DNA of 13,313 nt from an uncultured Veillonella sp. (GCA_937930265.1 CALGLI010000390.1:1-13313); one strand, 5' to 3'; counted from the stretch's first letter, positions 1 to 7,438 are shown. Translations and numbers: made by a program. The notes: a model not told the origin generated them from the letters alone.

Positions 1-746
1 CTTTAGTTCAGGTATATTTTGTAGCAAAAGATGATGCGTTCTTATACTTATGTGAAGATATAATTCTTCATGAGGGAGATCATGTCTATGTTTCTGGTAA
101 AATGAAGGATACGATAGGTATAGTTGTAGATGTACGTCATCAATTTAAAGTAAGACCTTCAAAATATGAACGAGTTATTGCCAAGGTGGATACTCAATTA
201 CAAGGTGAATTTAAAATTTTTAATCGACTGTTATTGAACTTTGACCGTAAAAGTTTAGGTAAAGAAAAAATCAGTCAATGGTTTTTTCCTCCCCAAGGCG
301 AAGAACCATATATTTCTACATATAGACCGGATTCATTTCCACTAGATGATCTAACTCAGTTTCCCATAGAGCATGTTCGATTAGAGAGAGGATTACAATA
401 TTACAAAGAACAACGAGTTGTATATATGTGTATCGATGATAGATATGGATATGCTATTGTGCGTGGATCAGAGCACTATGAGGTAGAATTTGAATATAAC
501 AATGGAATCATTGAAGATATCTCATGTAGTTGCTATTGTGATGGACATTGTAAACATGAATTTGCAGTTTTATTAGAGCTACAGTATATGCTACAAATAG
601 TAGAAAAGGAATTTAAAAACGAATACAGTAAAAACGGATATGTAGCTACGATTGATAAAGATATAGTATGGCAGATGAGTGTAAGATGGACTAATAAAGG
701 AACTATTATTTTTCATAATCAAGTAGAACCTATTATCGTAAATTAA
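1..746 (+). CDS. SWIM zinc-finger protein, 5'-truncated by the window edge
   Basis: The reading frame is open from the first complete codon at position 3, with no stop before TAA at 744-746. The ATG at 102 is therefore internal, and the true start lies upstream of the window. The visible 248 residues contain a cysteine/histidine cluster of SWIM type (CxC...CxH): codons for Cys at 525, 531, 537 and 549 and His at 555, reading CSCYCDGHCKH and followed by a hydrophobic helix. SWIM domains bind zinc and are found in DNA- or protein-binding proteins, often next to SNF2-type helicases. The rest of the protein is not recognisable to me. The stop codon runs directly into the AAGGAGG ribosome binding site of the Nudix gene 9 nt downstream, so the two are probably co-transcribed. 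The specific function is unknown. Confidence 0.8.
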   Translation, partial: LVQVYFVAKDDAFLYLCEDIILHEGDHVYVSGKMKDTIGIVVDVRHQFKVRPSKYERVIAKVDTQLQGEFKIFNRLLLNFDRKSLGKEKISQWFFPPQGEEPYISTYRPDSFPLDDLTQFPIEHVRLERGLQYYKEQRVVYMCIDDRYGYAIVRGSEHYEVEFEYNNGIIEDISCSCYCDGHCKHEFAVLLELQYMLQIVEKEFKNEYSKNGYVATIDKDIVWQMSVRWTNKGTIIFHNQVEPIIVN

Positions 747-755
747 GGAGGACCC

Positions 756-1280
756 ATGCAAGAACGTAAACTTTCATCGGAAATGAAATTCGATGGTAAA
801 TTAATTAAAGTAACCTATGACATTGCCGACATCAATGGCAAGGAAGCATGGCGCGAGGTGGTGCATCATCCAGGGGCTAGTGCTGTGGTAGCTATTGACG
901 AAAACAATCGTATCATTATGGAAAAACAGTTCCGCTATGCCTTGAACGATTATTTATTAGAAATCCCAGCTGGCAAGTTAGATGCAGAGGAAGATCCATT
1001 GGTGTGTGCTAAGCGAGAACTAAAAGAAGAAACAGGTATCGTCGCATCGGAATGGATTAGCCTTGGTACCACCGCTACATCTCCTGGATTTTGCAATGAA
1101 GTCATCCATTTATTTGTAGCAAAAGGACTTTCAAAAGGGGAAATCCATTGGGATGAAGATGAATATGTGGAAGTAGCGCGATATACTTTGGATGAATTGT
1201 TACAACGCATTAAGGAAGAAAAGATTAAAGATAGCAAAACCTTATCGGCCTTGTTATTAGCTATGCCATATATACAATAG
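756..1280 (+). CDS. nudF: Nudix hydrolase, ADP-ribose pyrophosphatase type
   Basis: A 174-residue protein that probably hydrolyses ADP-ribose to AMP and ribose 5-phosphate in the cytoplasm. Residues 73-95 match the Nudix box GX5EX7REUXEEXGU exactly (Gly73, then REL, EE and GI), which supplies the Mg2+-binding glutamates. Upstream strands (EAWREVVHHPGASAVVAID) and the QFRYAL segment are typical of the ADPRase subfamily, and the length is normal. AAGGAGG sits just before the ATG, overlapping the previous stop. The next gene is deoB, which also produces or consumes ribose 5-phosphate, and a similar nudF/deoB neighbourhood is known in Bacillus. The family is certain; substrate choice within Nudix is inferred. 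Confidence 0.88.
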   Translation: MQERKLSSEMKFDGKLIKVTYDIADINGKEAWREVVHHPGASAVVAIDENNRIIMEKQFRYALNDYLLEIPAGKLDAEEDPLVCAKRELKEETGIVASEWISLGTTATSPGFCNEVIHLFVAKGLSKGEIHWDEDEYVEVARYTLDELLQRIKEEKIKDSKTLSALLLAMPYIQ

Positions 1281-1349
1281 TCAACGTATGTTTGGAAAAG
1301 TGATGTTTAGACTTGTGCGTTACGAGTTCATGGCATGGATTGTGAAAGA

Positions 1350-1377
1350 ATGCCTAGGAGTTTAACTTCCTAGGCAT
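1350..1377 (+). terminator. Perfect hairpin between nudF and deoB, weak terminator or leader element
   Basis: ATGCCTAGGA (1350-1359) and TCCTAGGCAT (1368-1377) form a perfect 10-bp stem with an 8-nt loop. The following bases (agattgttt) are only partly T-rich, so termination is probably leaky. It lies 37 nt before the deoB start and could also act as an mRNA-processing or leader hairpin. Confidence 0.5.
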
Positions 1378-1414
1378 AGATTGTTTAGGAATGCTTAACA
1401 GAGAGGAGGTCCCT

Positions 1415-2767
1415 ATGTTTAAACGAATTATTACTATCGTTGCAGATAGTGTAGGTATTGGTCACAGTCCAGAAGCGGAACGCTTTGGAGATATGGGAGC
1501 CAATACATTGGGGCACATAGAAGAGGCGGTAGGGCCTTTGAAGATTCCGAATTTACGAAAATTAGGCATCGGCAGGATTGCAGATATTACACCGCAACAA
1601 GATACCGTAGTGGGCGCTTTTGGTCGTATGCATGAAATCAGTACAGGAAAAGATACGACCAGTGGTCATTGGGAAATGATGGGGCATCCTGTGAAAGTTC
1701 CTTTTCCAACGTTTTATGAGGGGTTTCCACAGGAGTTAATGGATACTTTCACGAAGGAAACTGGATATGAATATTTAGGAAATGAGGCGGCGTCGGGGAC
1801 GGAAATCATTGAGCGCCTTGGGGAAGAGCATATGAGAACGGGGAAACCTATTGTGTATACCTCTGCCGATTCGGTGTTTCAAATTGCTGCCCATGAAAGC
1901 ATCATCCCTTTAGAGGACCTATACAAGAAGTGCCAAATTACACGGAACCGTGTATGTATAGGTGACTATTATGTAGGGCGTATCATTGCTCGTCCCTTTG
2001 TGGGAGAACCAGGTCATTTTGTACGCACTTCAAATCGTCATGATTACAGTCGATTACCGGAAGGTCGATTCGTGTTGCAATCTTTACAAGAGGCGAATGT
2101 GCCCACCATTGGTGTGGGAAAGATTGGGGATATATATGCTCATATTGGTTTGGATCAATCGTATCCAACGAAGTCTAATTCCCATGGTATGAATCTAGTA
2201 GCGGCCTTGTTGGGGCATAGTGCAGATGGTATACATAGTATGCATAGTACAGATGCTACAGATGATACAGGTGTCACATGTAGTACACATGGTATGCCTG
2301 ATACACCAGATACTACCGCAGAAGGTAGATTTACCCATGGCTATATGATGGTGAACTTAGTAGAGTTCGATAGCTTGTATGGACATCGTCGTGATGTACA
2401 GGGCTATGGACGTGAGTTAGAAATGTTCGATTATCAACTAGGGGGACTGCTAGAACTATTGACGAAAGATGATTTGCTACTGATTACAGCAGACCATGGT
2501 AACGACCCGACTTGGAATGGGACAGACCATACACGGGAATTAGTGCCAATTTTGGCGTATTCGCCAGCTTTTACAGGTCCTATTGACCTAGGGGATAGAA
2601 GTAGCTTTGCCGATATTGGACAAACTATCTTAGATAATTTTGGTGTGACAGAATCATTTGTAGGGGAAAGTTTTTTATGTGAATTAGGAAGAGGATTGTT
2701 TAAAGTTCCAGATGATATTCATGCAGGCGATGATGCAATTCAAGAAGTATTTAAAGAGTACATATGA
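1415..2767 (+). CDS. deoB: Phosphopentomutase
   Basis: Interconverts (deoxy)ribose 1-phosphate and 5-phosphate in nucleoside salvage; a cytoplasmic, Mn2+-dependent member of the alkaline phosphatase superfamily. The ATG at 1415 is chosen because GAGGAGG lies 6-7 nt upstream and the protein then begins MFKRIITIVADSVGIG as in the family; an in-frame ATG at 1391 lacks this. Visible motifs: metal-binding Asp11, catalytic threonine region GKDTTSGHWEMMG (Thr81/Thr82), SYPTKSNSHGM, YGHRRD, and metal ligands in ADHGND (Asp360, His361) and GTDHTRE (His372). The product is 450 residues, clearly longer than the usual 390-410. The excess is mainly an Asp/Thr/Ser/His-rich insert at about residues 268-308, just before the conserved NLVEFDSLYGHRRD strand, plus a short C-terminal tail. 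The frame is intact, so this is an insertion and not decay. Confidence 0.96.
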   Translation: MFKRIITIVADSVGIGHSPEAERFGDMGANTLGHIEEAVGPLKIPNLRKLGIGRIADITPQQDTVVGAFGRMHEISTGKDTTSGHWEMMGHPVKVPFPTFYEGFPQELMDTFTKETGYEYLGNEAASGTEIIERLGEEHMRTGKPIVYTSADSVFQIAAHESIIPLEDLYKKCQITRNRVCIGDYYVGRIIARPFVGEPGHFVRTSNRHDYSRLPEGRFVLQSLQEANVPTIGVGKIGDIYAHIGLDQSYPTKSNSHGMNLVAALLGHSADGIHSMHSTDATDDTGVTCSTHGMPDTPDTTAEGRFTHGYMMVNLVEFDSLYGHRRDVQGYGRELEMFDYQLGGLLELLTKDDLLLITADHGNDPTWNGTDHTRELVPILAYSPAFTGPIDLGDRSSFADIGQTILDNFGVTESFVGESFLCELGRGLFKVPDDIHAGDDAIQEVFKEYI

Positions 2768-2848
2768 TGAATTGTATAAGGATAATAAAAAAGTGACAAC
2801 ACTGTTGACATAATTGAATTTGTGAATAGCAACAATTCGTAGCATAGT

Positions 2849-2902
2849 AAAAGAGGCTATCAGTAATGAAGAATATTCTTCCTGACTGATAGCCTCTTTT
2901 TT
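2849..2902. terminator. Bidirectional terminator between deoB and rpmB
   Basis: AAAAGAGGCTATCAGT (2849-2864) pairs perfectly with the segment starting ACTGATAGCCTC (2885-2900), giving a 16-bp stem with A-tract and T-tract ends. It can terminate transcription both from deoB (+) and from rpmB (-). The loop itself contains a second palindrome, GAAGAATATTCTTC, so the structure can branch. Confidence 0.9.
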
Positions 2903-2924
2903 GAGTACATGTACCTTCAAAATC

Positions 2925-3113
2925 TTACGCGCGTGTAATTTTATTAGAACGAAGGCAGCGTGTGCAAACGTTAACTCGTTTAGTTTCGCCGTCTACAATT
3001 GCTCGTACTCTTTGGATGTTTGGTTTCCAAGTTCGTTTGGAACGGATATGGGAATGAGAAACATTCATACCCGTAGTAGTGGATTTACCACATACTTCGC
3101 AAAGGTTTGCCAT
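2925..3113 (-). CDS. rpmB: 50S ribosomal protein L28, zinc-binding form
   Basis: A 62-residue structural protein of the large ribosomal subunit. The sequence is a full-length L28: MANLCEVCGKSTTTG at the N-terminus, the NVSHSHIRSKRTWKPNIQ core and a basic C-terminus. Two CxxC pairs (Cys5/Cys8 and Cys50/Cys53) mark the C+ zinc-ribbon version rather than the cysteine-free paralogue. On the minus strand GGAGGTGG precedes the ATG at suitable spacing. The gene is monocistronic, convergent with deoB, and has its own promoter at 3157-3186 and terminator at 2849-2902. Confidence 0.97.
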   Translation of the reverse strand: MANLCEVCGKSTTTGMNVSHSHIRSKRTWKPNIQRVRAIVDGETKRVNVCTRCLRSNKITRA

Positions 3114-3156
3114 TTGTTTCCACCTCCAAAGTGTTTACTACTAATACAACATATGT

Positions 3157-3186
3157 ATTCTATCATAAAAGGGTATAGCAATGCAA
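3157..3186 (-). promoter_or_regulatory. Probable rpmB promoter
   Basis: Read on the minus strand, TTGCAT (3186-3181) and TAGAAT (3162-3157) are separated by 18 bp and lie about 45-70 nt upstream of the rpmB start. Both boxes are close to the sigma-70/sigma-A consensus. Confidence 0.6.
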
Positions 3187-3275
3187 GTGCACTTCTCTCT
3201 TTTAGATAAGATTATACTAGCCTATTAACTATATACTAAAATAGGAAAATCTGTCAAATTTTTTCAAAATATGGC

Positions 3276-3304
3276 TTGCGTTTACTTTAAACAAGATGTA
3301 TAAT
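3276..3304 (+). promoter_or_regulatory. Strong sigma-70-type promoter upstream of a small hairpin transcript
   Basis: TTGCGT (3276-3281), a 17-bp spacer and a perfect TATAAT (3299-3304) in A/T-rich context. Predicted transcription starts near 3311, only about 12 nt before the stem of the terminator-like hairpin at 3323-3388. No open reading frame with a ribosome binding site follows before that terminator. Confidence 0.65.
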
Positions 3305-3310
3305 TTAAAT

Positions 3311-3388
3311 ATAACTAAATATAAGAAGGACACTTTGTTACAAAGCCTAACTCACGTAACTTTTCTATAAAAGTGTTCTTCTTTTTTT
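3311..3388 (+). ncRNA. Candidate small RNA or recG leader attenuator
   Basis: From the predicted start near 3311, the transcript would be about 78 nt. The arms AAGAAGGACACTTT (3323-3336) and AAAGTGTTCTTCTT (3370-3383) give a 14-bp stem with a single G-U pair. The T-run at 3382-3388 makes the 3' end a strong intrinsic terminator. Inside the loop, GTTAC (3337-3341) pairs with GTAAC (3356-3360), exposing a 14-nt loop aaagcctaactcac. A promoter immediately followed by a structured RNA and terminator, with no coding capacity, is the architecture of a small RNA gene. Because recG has its own promoter downstream (3431-3439), simple attenuation of recG is less likely but not excluded. No known RNA family is recognised. 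Confidence 0.5.
3323..3388 (+). terminator. Intrinsic terminator at the 3' end of the candidate small RNA
   Basis: A 14-bp stem (3323-3336 with 3370-3383) is followed by an uninterrupted run of seven T residues (3382-3388). It stops transcription from the promoter at 3276-3304 and separates it from the recG leader. Confidence 0.75.
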
Positions 3389-3430
3389 GCGTCCATTTTT
3401 AGGCGGGATTCATATTAGATGGTCTCTCTA

Positions 3431-3439
3431 TGGTATAAT
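3431..3439 (+). promoter_or_regulatory. Probable recG promoter (extended -10)
   Basis: TGGTATAAT is a perfect -10 box with the extended TGn motif; no good -35 box is visible at 17-19 bp upstream (best TTCATA/CATATT). It predicts a start near 3446 and an unusually long recG leader of about 140 nt. Confidence 0.5.
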
Positions 3440-3512
3440 ACAAGATAACAAGTGTCTGCTACGTATGACAGTGTGTAGTAGATACATAAATAGTTGGGTA
3501 GAGAGATAGCAT

Positions 3513-3542
3513 GATAGAGATAGAGATAGATATAGATATAGA
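3513..3542 (+). repeat. Hexanucleotide tandem repeat in the recG leader
   Basis: Three GATAGA units (3513-3530) are followed by two TATAGA units (3531-3542), five hexamers in tandem. The repeat lies between the proposed promoter and the recG start, 46 nt before the ATG, and is not translated. Confidence 0.8.
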
Positions 3543-3588
3543 GATTTTGGTTATGACAGTGTATGAGTGTGTGGAGTACGGATAGTAT

Positions 3589-5625
3589 ATGAATGAGCAA
3601 TTGCAATCTATAAAAAGCGTGGGACCGCAACGAGTGAAACAATTGAATAAATTAGGAATCTATACGGTAACAGGTTTGTTGCATTATTTTCCGCGCACTT
3701 TTGAAGATAGACGGCAAGTGTATGGAATCTGCGAGGCACCTATGGGAGAGATGGTAGGTGTGACGGGACAGGTAGTACGAGTCAGTGAAAAACGACCAAA
3801 ACCACGCATGCATATTTTATCTGTTATTATATCTGATGGAATACGTCAATTAAATTTGACCTTTTTTAACCAAGCCTATAAGAAAAATTTTTATAAACCA
3901 GGTCAACATATCTATGCCTATGGGAAGATTGAACATGCTTATGGTGCGTACCAAATGAATACACCACAAGTAGAGATAATAGAAGAAGGGCAAGTCATAG
4001 ACCGTGGTATTGTACCCGTCTATGGGTTGACGGAAGGTATGAAACAATGGGGGATCAGATTAGCCATTAAAAACTGGTTTGACCATAATGAAACCTTAGA
4101 AGATGTGGTCCCTCAAGACGTAATGGGGGGCAAGTTTACCATGAGTCGCTATGAAGCCTTTCGGGAGATGCATTTTCCTACCTCTTGGGAGCGACACCAA
4201 GAGGCGCGCAAGCAATTAGCCTATGAAGAACTATGGATTATGCAAATGGGGTTATTGCTCCTTCGTGCCCATGAACAGGATCAAGGTGGCTTTCCTATGA
4301 CAGAGAATGGATCCTTAGTGGAGCGTATACGACACGGGTTGCCGTTTACGTTGACAGGGGACCAAGAAAAAGCCTTTGGAGACATTGCCAAAGATATGGA
4401 ACAGCCCCGAGCTATGCAACGCTTAGTACAAGGTGATGTAGGATCTGGTAAAACGGTGGTAGCTGCGTTGGCGTTAGCGAAAGCAGTAGAAAATGGCTTT
4501 CAAGGGGCGATTATGGCACCGACAGAAATTTTGGCCACACAACATTTTGAAAGCTTTCAGAAGCTCTTTCAAGATGCACCCATACGAATGGCATTGTTGA
4601 CGGGTTCAACGAAGAAAAAGCAAGATCTTTATGATGCCTTAGAACGAGGAGACATCGATGTCTTAGTAGGTACCCATGCGTTGATTCAAGATAAGGTGGT
4701 ATTTCATCAATTAGGATTGATTGTAGTGGATGAACAACATCGATTTGGTGTAGAGCAGCGGGCGAAACTACAACGCAAAGGAGATCATCCTCATGTGCTA
4801 ATCATGACGGCCACACCGATACCACGGACCATGACCTTATCCATTTATGGAGATTTGGAAGTTTCTTTAATTAAGGAAATGCCTCCAGGTCGTAAACCAG
4901 TGAAAACCTACGTGGTAGATTCGTCCTACAAAGAGCGATTGTTGCATTTTTTTGAAAAAGAAATGCAAGCGGGTCGTCAGGTCTATGCAGTGTGCCCATT
5001 AGTGGAAGAGTCTGAAAAGATGGATTTGGAAGCTGCGGAGAAAATTGCTTATGAATATAAAGAATATTTTGAGCCACACTATTGTGTAGGTTTGGTGCAT
5101 GGTCGCATGCGTCCCAAGGAAAAAGAAGAAATCATGGATGCCTTCTATCGTCGAGAGATTCATTTGTTAGTATCCACAACAGTGATTGAGGTAGGCGTGA
5201 ATGTGCCGAATGCGACGATTATGTGTATCCATAATGCGGAACGATTTGGTTTATCGCAGTTACATCAATTGCGGGGACGTGTAGGTCGTGGATCCGCACA
5301 GGCCTATTGTATTCTAATTAGCGATAGCAAAAATCCAGATAGTAAAACTCGACTTTCACTGATGGAACAAACGCAAGACGGATTTGAACTGGCAGAACAA
5401 GACTTGCTCATCCGTGGTACGGGGGAATTATTTGGGCTAGCACAGTCAGGGCTACCAGACTTGAAAGTGGCGAATATCATCAAAGATATTCCAATTCTTG
5501 TGGAAGCTAGAGAAGATGCTAAATTATATTTACAATCCCACGGATTTGATGAAGTGCAATCGACTTTGCGTCATCAAATGGAAGCACGCTTTGGACCACA
5601 GTATATGCGTATTTTATATAGTTAA
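3589..5625 (+). CDS. recG: ATP-dependent DNA helicase RecG
   Basis: A 678-residue branch-migrating helicase that regresses stalled replication forks and processes Holliday junctions and R-loops. The N-terminal wedge/OB domain (residues about 1-240) begins with the helix-hairpin-like KSVGPQRVKQLNKLGI and contains the OB strands. The SF2 motor follows: Walker A GDVGSGKT (282-289), motif II DEQH (381-384, the RecG/Mfd variant), motif III TATPIPRT, and motif VI LRGRVGRG (Arg562 onward), with the C-terminal RecG segment GELFGLAQSGLPDLK. Length is normal. The ATG at 3589 has only a weak GGAG 12 nt upstream. The leader is long and repeat-containing, and the gene is probably transcribed alone from 3431-3439. 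Confidence 0.97.
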   Translation: MNEQLQSIKSVGPQRVKQLNKLGIYTVTGLLHYFPRTFEDRRQVYGICEAPMGEMVGVTGQVVRVSEKRPKPRMHILSVIISDGIRQLNLTFFNQAYKKNFYKPGQHIYAYGKIEHAYGAYQMNTPQVEIIEEGQVIDRGIVPVYGLTEGMKQWGIRLAIKNWFDHNETLEDVVPQDVMGGKFTMSRYEAFREMHFPTSWERHQEARKQLAYEELWIMQMGLLLLRAHEQDQGGFPMTENGSLVERIRHGLPFTLTGDQEKAFGDIAKDMEQPRAMQRLVQGDVGSGKTVVAALALAKAVENGFQGAIMAPTEILATQHFESFQKLFQDAPIRMALLTGSTKKKQDLYDALERGDIDVLVGTHALIQDKVVFHQLGLIVVDEQHRFGVEQRAKLQRKGDHPHVLIMTATPIPRTMTLSIYGDLEVSLIKEMPPGRKPVKTYVVDSSYKERLLHFFEKEMQAGRQVYAVCPLVEESEKMDLEAAEKIAYEYKEYFEPHYCVGLVHGRMRPKEKEEIMDAFYRREIHLLVSTTVIEVGVNVPNATIMCIHNAERFGLSQLHQLRGRVGRGSAQAYCILISDSKNPDSKTRLSLMEQTQDGFELAEQDLLIRGTGELFGLAQSGLPDLKVANIIKDIPILVEAREDAKLYLQSHGFDEVQSTLRHQMEARFGPQYMRILYS

Positions 5626-5641
5626 TCTTACCTACTACATG

Positions 5642-5671
5642 TTGTTTAGTAAGGGTCATATATGATACAAT
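5642..5671 (+). promoter_or_regulatory. Promoter of the tautomerase gene
   Basis: TTGTTT (5642-5647), an 18-bp spacer and TACAAT (5666-5671), preceded by an extended -10 TGA. The boxes lie about 60 nt upstream of the tautomerase ATG at 5734. Confidence 0.6.
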
Positions 5672-5733
5672 AAAGTGAGATTTTATCTGTAGCACAGTGC
5701 TATAGATACGTAGTGGTTATGGAGGAAAGACTC

Positions 5734-5922
5734 ATGCCTATTATTCATGTAGAACTTGTGGAAGGTCGTACTTTTGAACAAAAGAAAGCTCTTGGTGAAG
5801 CGATTACAAAAGCAACTGTAGAAACTGTAAAAGTGCCTGCAGAAGCAGTTAAAGTAATTTTCGTAGACATGAAAGCTGACAACTATATGGAAGCTGGCGT
5901 TATGCGCTGCGAAAAGAAATAA
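5734..5922 (+). CDS. 4-oxalocrotonate tautomerase family protein
   Basis: A 62-residue member of the tautomerase superfamily, which catalyses keto-enol proton transfers with an N-terminal proline. The start at 5734 is chosen over an in-frame ATG at 5713 for two reasons. GGAGGAAAG precedes it at good spacing. It also gives MPIIHVEL, which places the catalytic proline at position 1 after methionine removal. The pattern PxIHVELVEGRTFEQKKALGEAITKAT, then VKVIFVDM, is the standard beta-alpha-beta fold, and the length is typical of hexameric 4-OT proteins. The natural substrate in organisms without aromatic degradation is usually unknown, and nothing here indicates one. It has its own promoter and terminator. 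Confidence 0.92.
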   Translation: MPIIHVELVEGRTFEQKKALGEAITKATVETVKVPAEAVKVIFVDMKADNYMEAGVMRCEKK

Positions 5923-5940
5923 TTAGGAAAATTACCTACC

Positions 5941-5997
5941 AGAAGGATAGGTCTATGATAGGGCATAGCCCTGTCATATGTCCTGTCCTTCTTGTTT
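5941..5997 (+). terminator. Branched terminator after the tautomerase gene
   Basis: AGAAGGATAGG (5941-5951) pairs with CCTGTCCTTCT (5982-5992) through 11 bp with one G-U pair. A nested hairpin GGGC-ATA-GCCC (5961-5971) sits inside it. The following tgttta is a short T-rich tail, so termination may be partial, allowing some read-through into the envelope operon. Confidence 0.65.
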
Positions 5998-6020
5998 ACA
6001 TACTAGAGTTGATGAGGTGA

Positions 6021-6749
6021 ATGGTGCAGAATCAAATACATGTGCTATCCGTCCCAATTGATGTGGTAACGATGACGGAAGCCGTAGATAGAGTGCTTTC
6101 ATTAGTGGGACAGCCAAAATTACATATGGTGGCAACGGCCAATGCAGAAATGATTATGATGGCACAGGAAAATCAAAGATTGTTAGAGGTTCTGCAACAA
6201 TCTGATCTCGTTGTACCTGATGGAGCTGGCGCATTATGGGCAGCTGAGCAACAGGGTCAGCGTTTTCCAGAACGAGTGACAGGTTGTGACCTATTACAAC
6301 AGTTATTAAAAGCAGCTAAAGCACATAATATCAAGGTATATTGCTTAGGTGGAGCCGAGGGCGTTGTACAAAAAGCCATCGAGAACATGACGGCTGAACT
6401 TGGCGAATTGCCAGTAGTGGGCTATCATTCAGGATATTTTACTGCGGAAGAAGAAGTAGATATTCTTGAAGAGATTCAACGTAGTGGCGCTCAATTGGTG
6501 TTTGTCGCTTTTGGCGTGCCGAAGCAAGAGTTTTGGATTCAAGATAAATTAGGACATTTGAATGGTGTAGTGGCCATGGGTGTAGGTGGTTCCTTTGATG
6601 TACTAGCGGGTATGTTAAAACGTGCACCTTTATGGATGCAAAGAAACCGTTTAGAATGGTTATATCGTTTGGCGTTGCAACCAAAGCGTATCATTCGTAT
6701 GTTAGCGCTGCCAAAATTTATGTGGGCTGTGTGGCGTCATAAATCATGA
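6021..6749 (+). CDS. WecG/TagA/CpsF family glycosyltransferase
   Basis: A 242-residue GT26-family enzyme. Characterised members add N-acetylmannosamine (TagA) or N-acetylmannosaminuronic acid (WecG) to undecaprenyl-diphospho-GlcNAc at the inner membrane face, in cell-envelope polysaccharide assembly. Family hallmarks: VATANAEMIMMAQ, VVPDGAGALWAA with the likely catalytic Asp67, RVTGCDLLQQLL, KVYCLGGAEGVV, FVAFGVPKQEFWI, GVGGSFDVLAGMLKRAPLWMQRNRLEWLYRL, and a basic amphipathic tail (PKRIIRMLALPKF) suited to membrane association. AGGTGA is only 3 nt from the ATG at 6021, so the adjacent GTG at 6024 may be the true start. It is the first gene of a run with psd, pssA and a GT2 enzyme. The exact sugar donor is not determinable here. 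Confidence 0.9.
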   Translation: MVQNQIHVLSVPIDVVTMTEAVDRVLSLVGQPKLHMVATANAEMIMMAQENQRLLEVLQQSDLVVPDGAGALWAAEQQGQRFPERVTGCDLLQQLLKAAKAHNIKVYCLGGAEGVVQKAIENMTAELGELPVVGYHSGYFTAEEEVDILEEIQRSGAQLVFVAFGVPKQEFWIQDKLGHLNGVVAMGVGGSFDVLAGMLKRAPLWMQRNRLEWLYRLALQPKRIIRMLALPKFMWAVWRHKS

Positions 6750-6802
6750 CACTGTTGGAGTCGTATTTTGGCGGAGCCATCACTAGTTAAGAGAGGTTTT
6801 AT

Positions 6803-7438
6803 ATGGGTTTGATTGTTAAAGAAGGATATCCTTTGATTGGTGCTTGTCTTGTTGTGACGGCACTGGTAGGCTACTTTCTATCGTGGTGGTTAGGAATTAT
6901 ACCATTTGTACTGGCATTATTCTTTACTTATTTTTTCAGAAATCCTAATCGCCGTATTCCTCATGATCCAAAGGTGTTGGTATCACCAGCGGATGGGAAA
7001 GTAATGGAAGTAGTAGAGGTGTTTGAGGACACATATTTACATCAACAATGTAAAAAAGTAACGATTTTTTTATCTGTGTTTGATGTCCATGTGAACCGTG
7101 CACCTATGGCGGGAGAAATCACGTTCCGTCAATATACAGAAGGTCGATTTTTACCAGCCTATAAAGATTCCGTAGGTTATGAAAATGAACGTCATACAAT
7201 TAGCATTAAAAATGATAAGATGGAAATTGTGGTCACACAGATTGCAGGATTGTTGGCTAGACGTATCGTGTCTTGGACAGATGTAGGAGATACCTTAGAG
7301 CAAGGTACTTTATATGGTATGATTAAATTCGGGTCTTGCACAGAACTATTTGTTCCTTTGGATGTAGATATTTGCGTTACAAAAGGGCAACACGTAGTCG
7401 GCGGTGAGACGATTATTGGGAGGGTGAAAGATGAATAA
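6803..7438 (+). CDS. psd: Phosphatidylserine decarboxylase proenzyme
   Basis: Converts phosphatidylserine to phosphatidylethanolamine at the membrane. The 211-residue proenzyme has two closely spaced N-terminal hydrophobic segments (about residues 8-50, ending FFTYFFRNPNRRIP), then SPADGKV (Asp64) and VFDVHVNRAPMAGEI (His96). The self-cleavage site FGS sits in MIKFGSCTELFVP: cleavage between Gly177 and Ser178 would convert Ser178 into the pyruvoyl cofactor. Length and the FGS motif fit the short Psd subfamily rather than the E. coli LGST type. AAGAGAGG precedes the ATG. The gene ends inside pssA with an 8-nt overlap, so the two successive enzymes of PE synthesis are translationally coupled. 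Confidence 0.95.
   Translation: MGLIVKEGYPLIGACLVVTALVGYFLSWWLGIIPFVLALFFTYFFRNPNRRIPHDPKVLVSPADGKVMEVVEVFEDTYLHQQCKKVTIFLSVFDVHVNRAPMAGEITFRQYTEGRFLPAYKDSVGYENERHTISIKNDKMEIVVTQIAGLLARRIVSWTDVGDTLEQGTLYGMIKFGSCTELFVPLDVDICVTKGQHVVGGETIIGRVKDE

Noticed and set aside
1391..1414. Upstream ATG of deoB adding eight residues
   Set aside because: The added residues encode the ribosome binding site of the better start at 1415, and the family N-terminus begins at MFKRIITIVADS.
2901..3209. 102-codon open frame on + opposite rpmB
   Set aside because: It lies antisense to the certain L28 gene, has no ribosome binding site and starts inside the bidirectional terminator.
3221..3245. Inverted repeat CCTATT...AATAGG upstream of the candidate small RNA
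   Set aside because: Only 6-bp arms with A/T-rich content and no T-tract or promoter relation; too weak to call.
3415..3642. 75-codon open frame on - across the recG leader
   Set aside because: Its low-complexity Tyr/Ile/Leu product comes from the hexamer repeat read in reverse. It overlaps the recG start and has no ribosome binding site.
5631..5654. Hairpin just after recG as a terminator
   Set aside because: The stem is short with a bulge, lacks a T-tract and overlaps the promoter of the tautomerase gene; not convincing.
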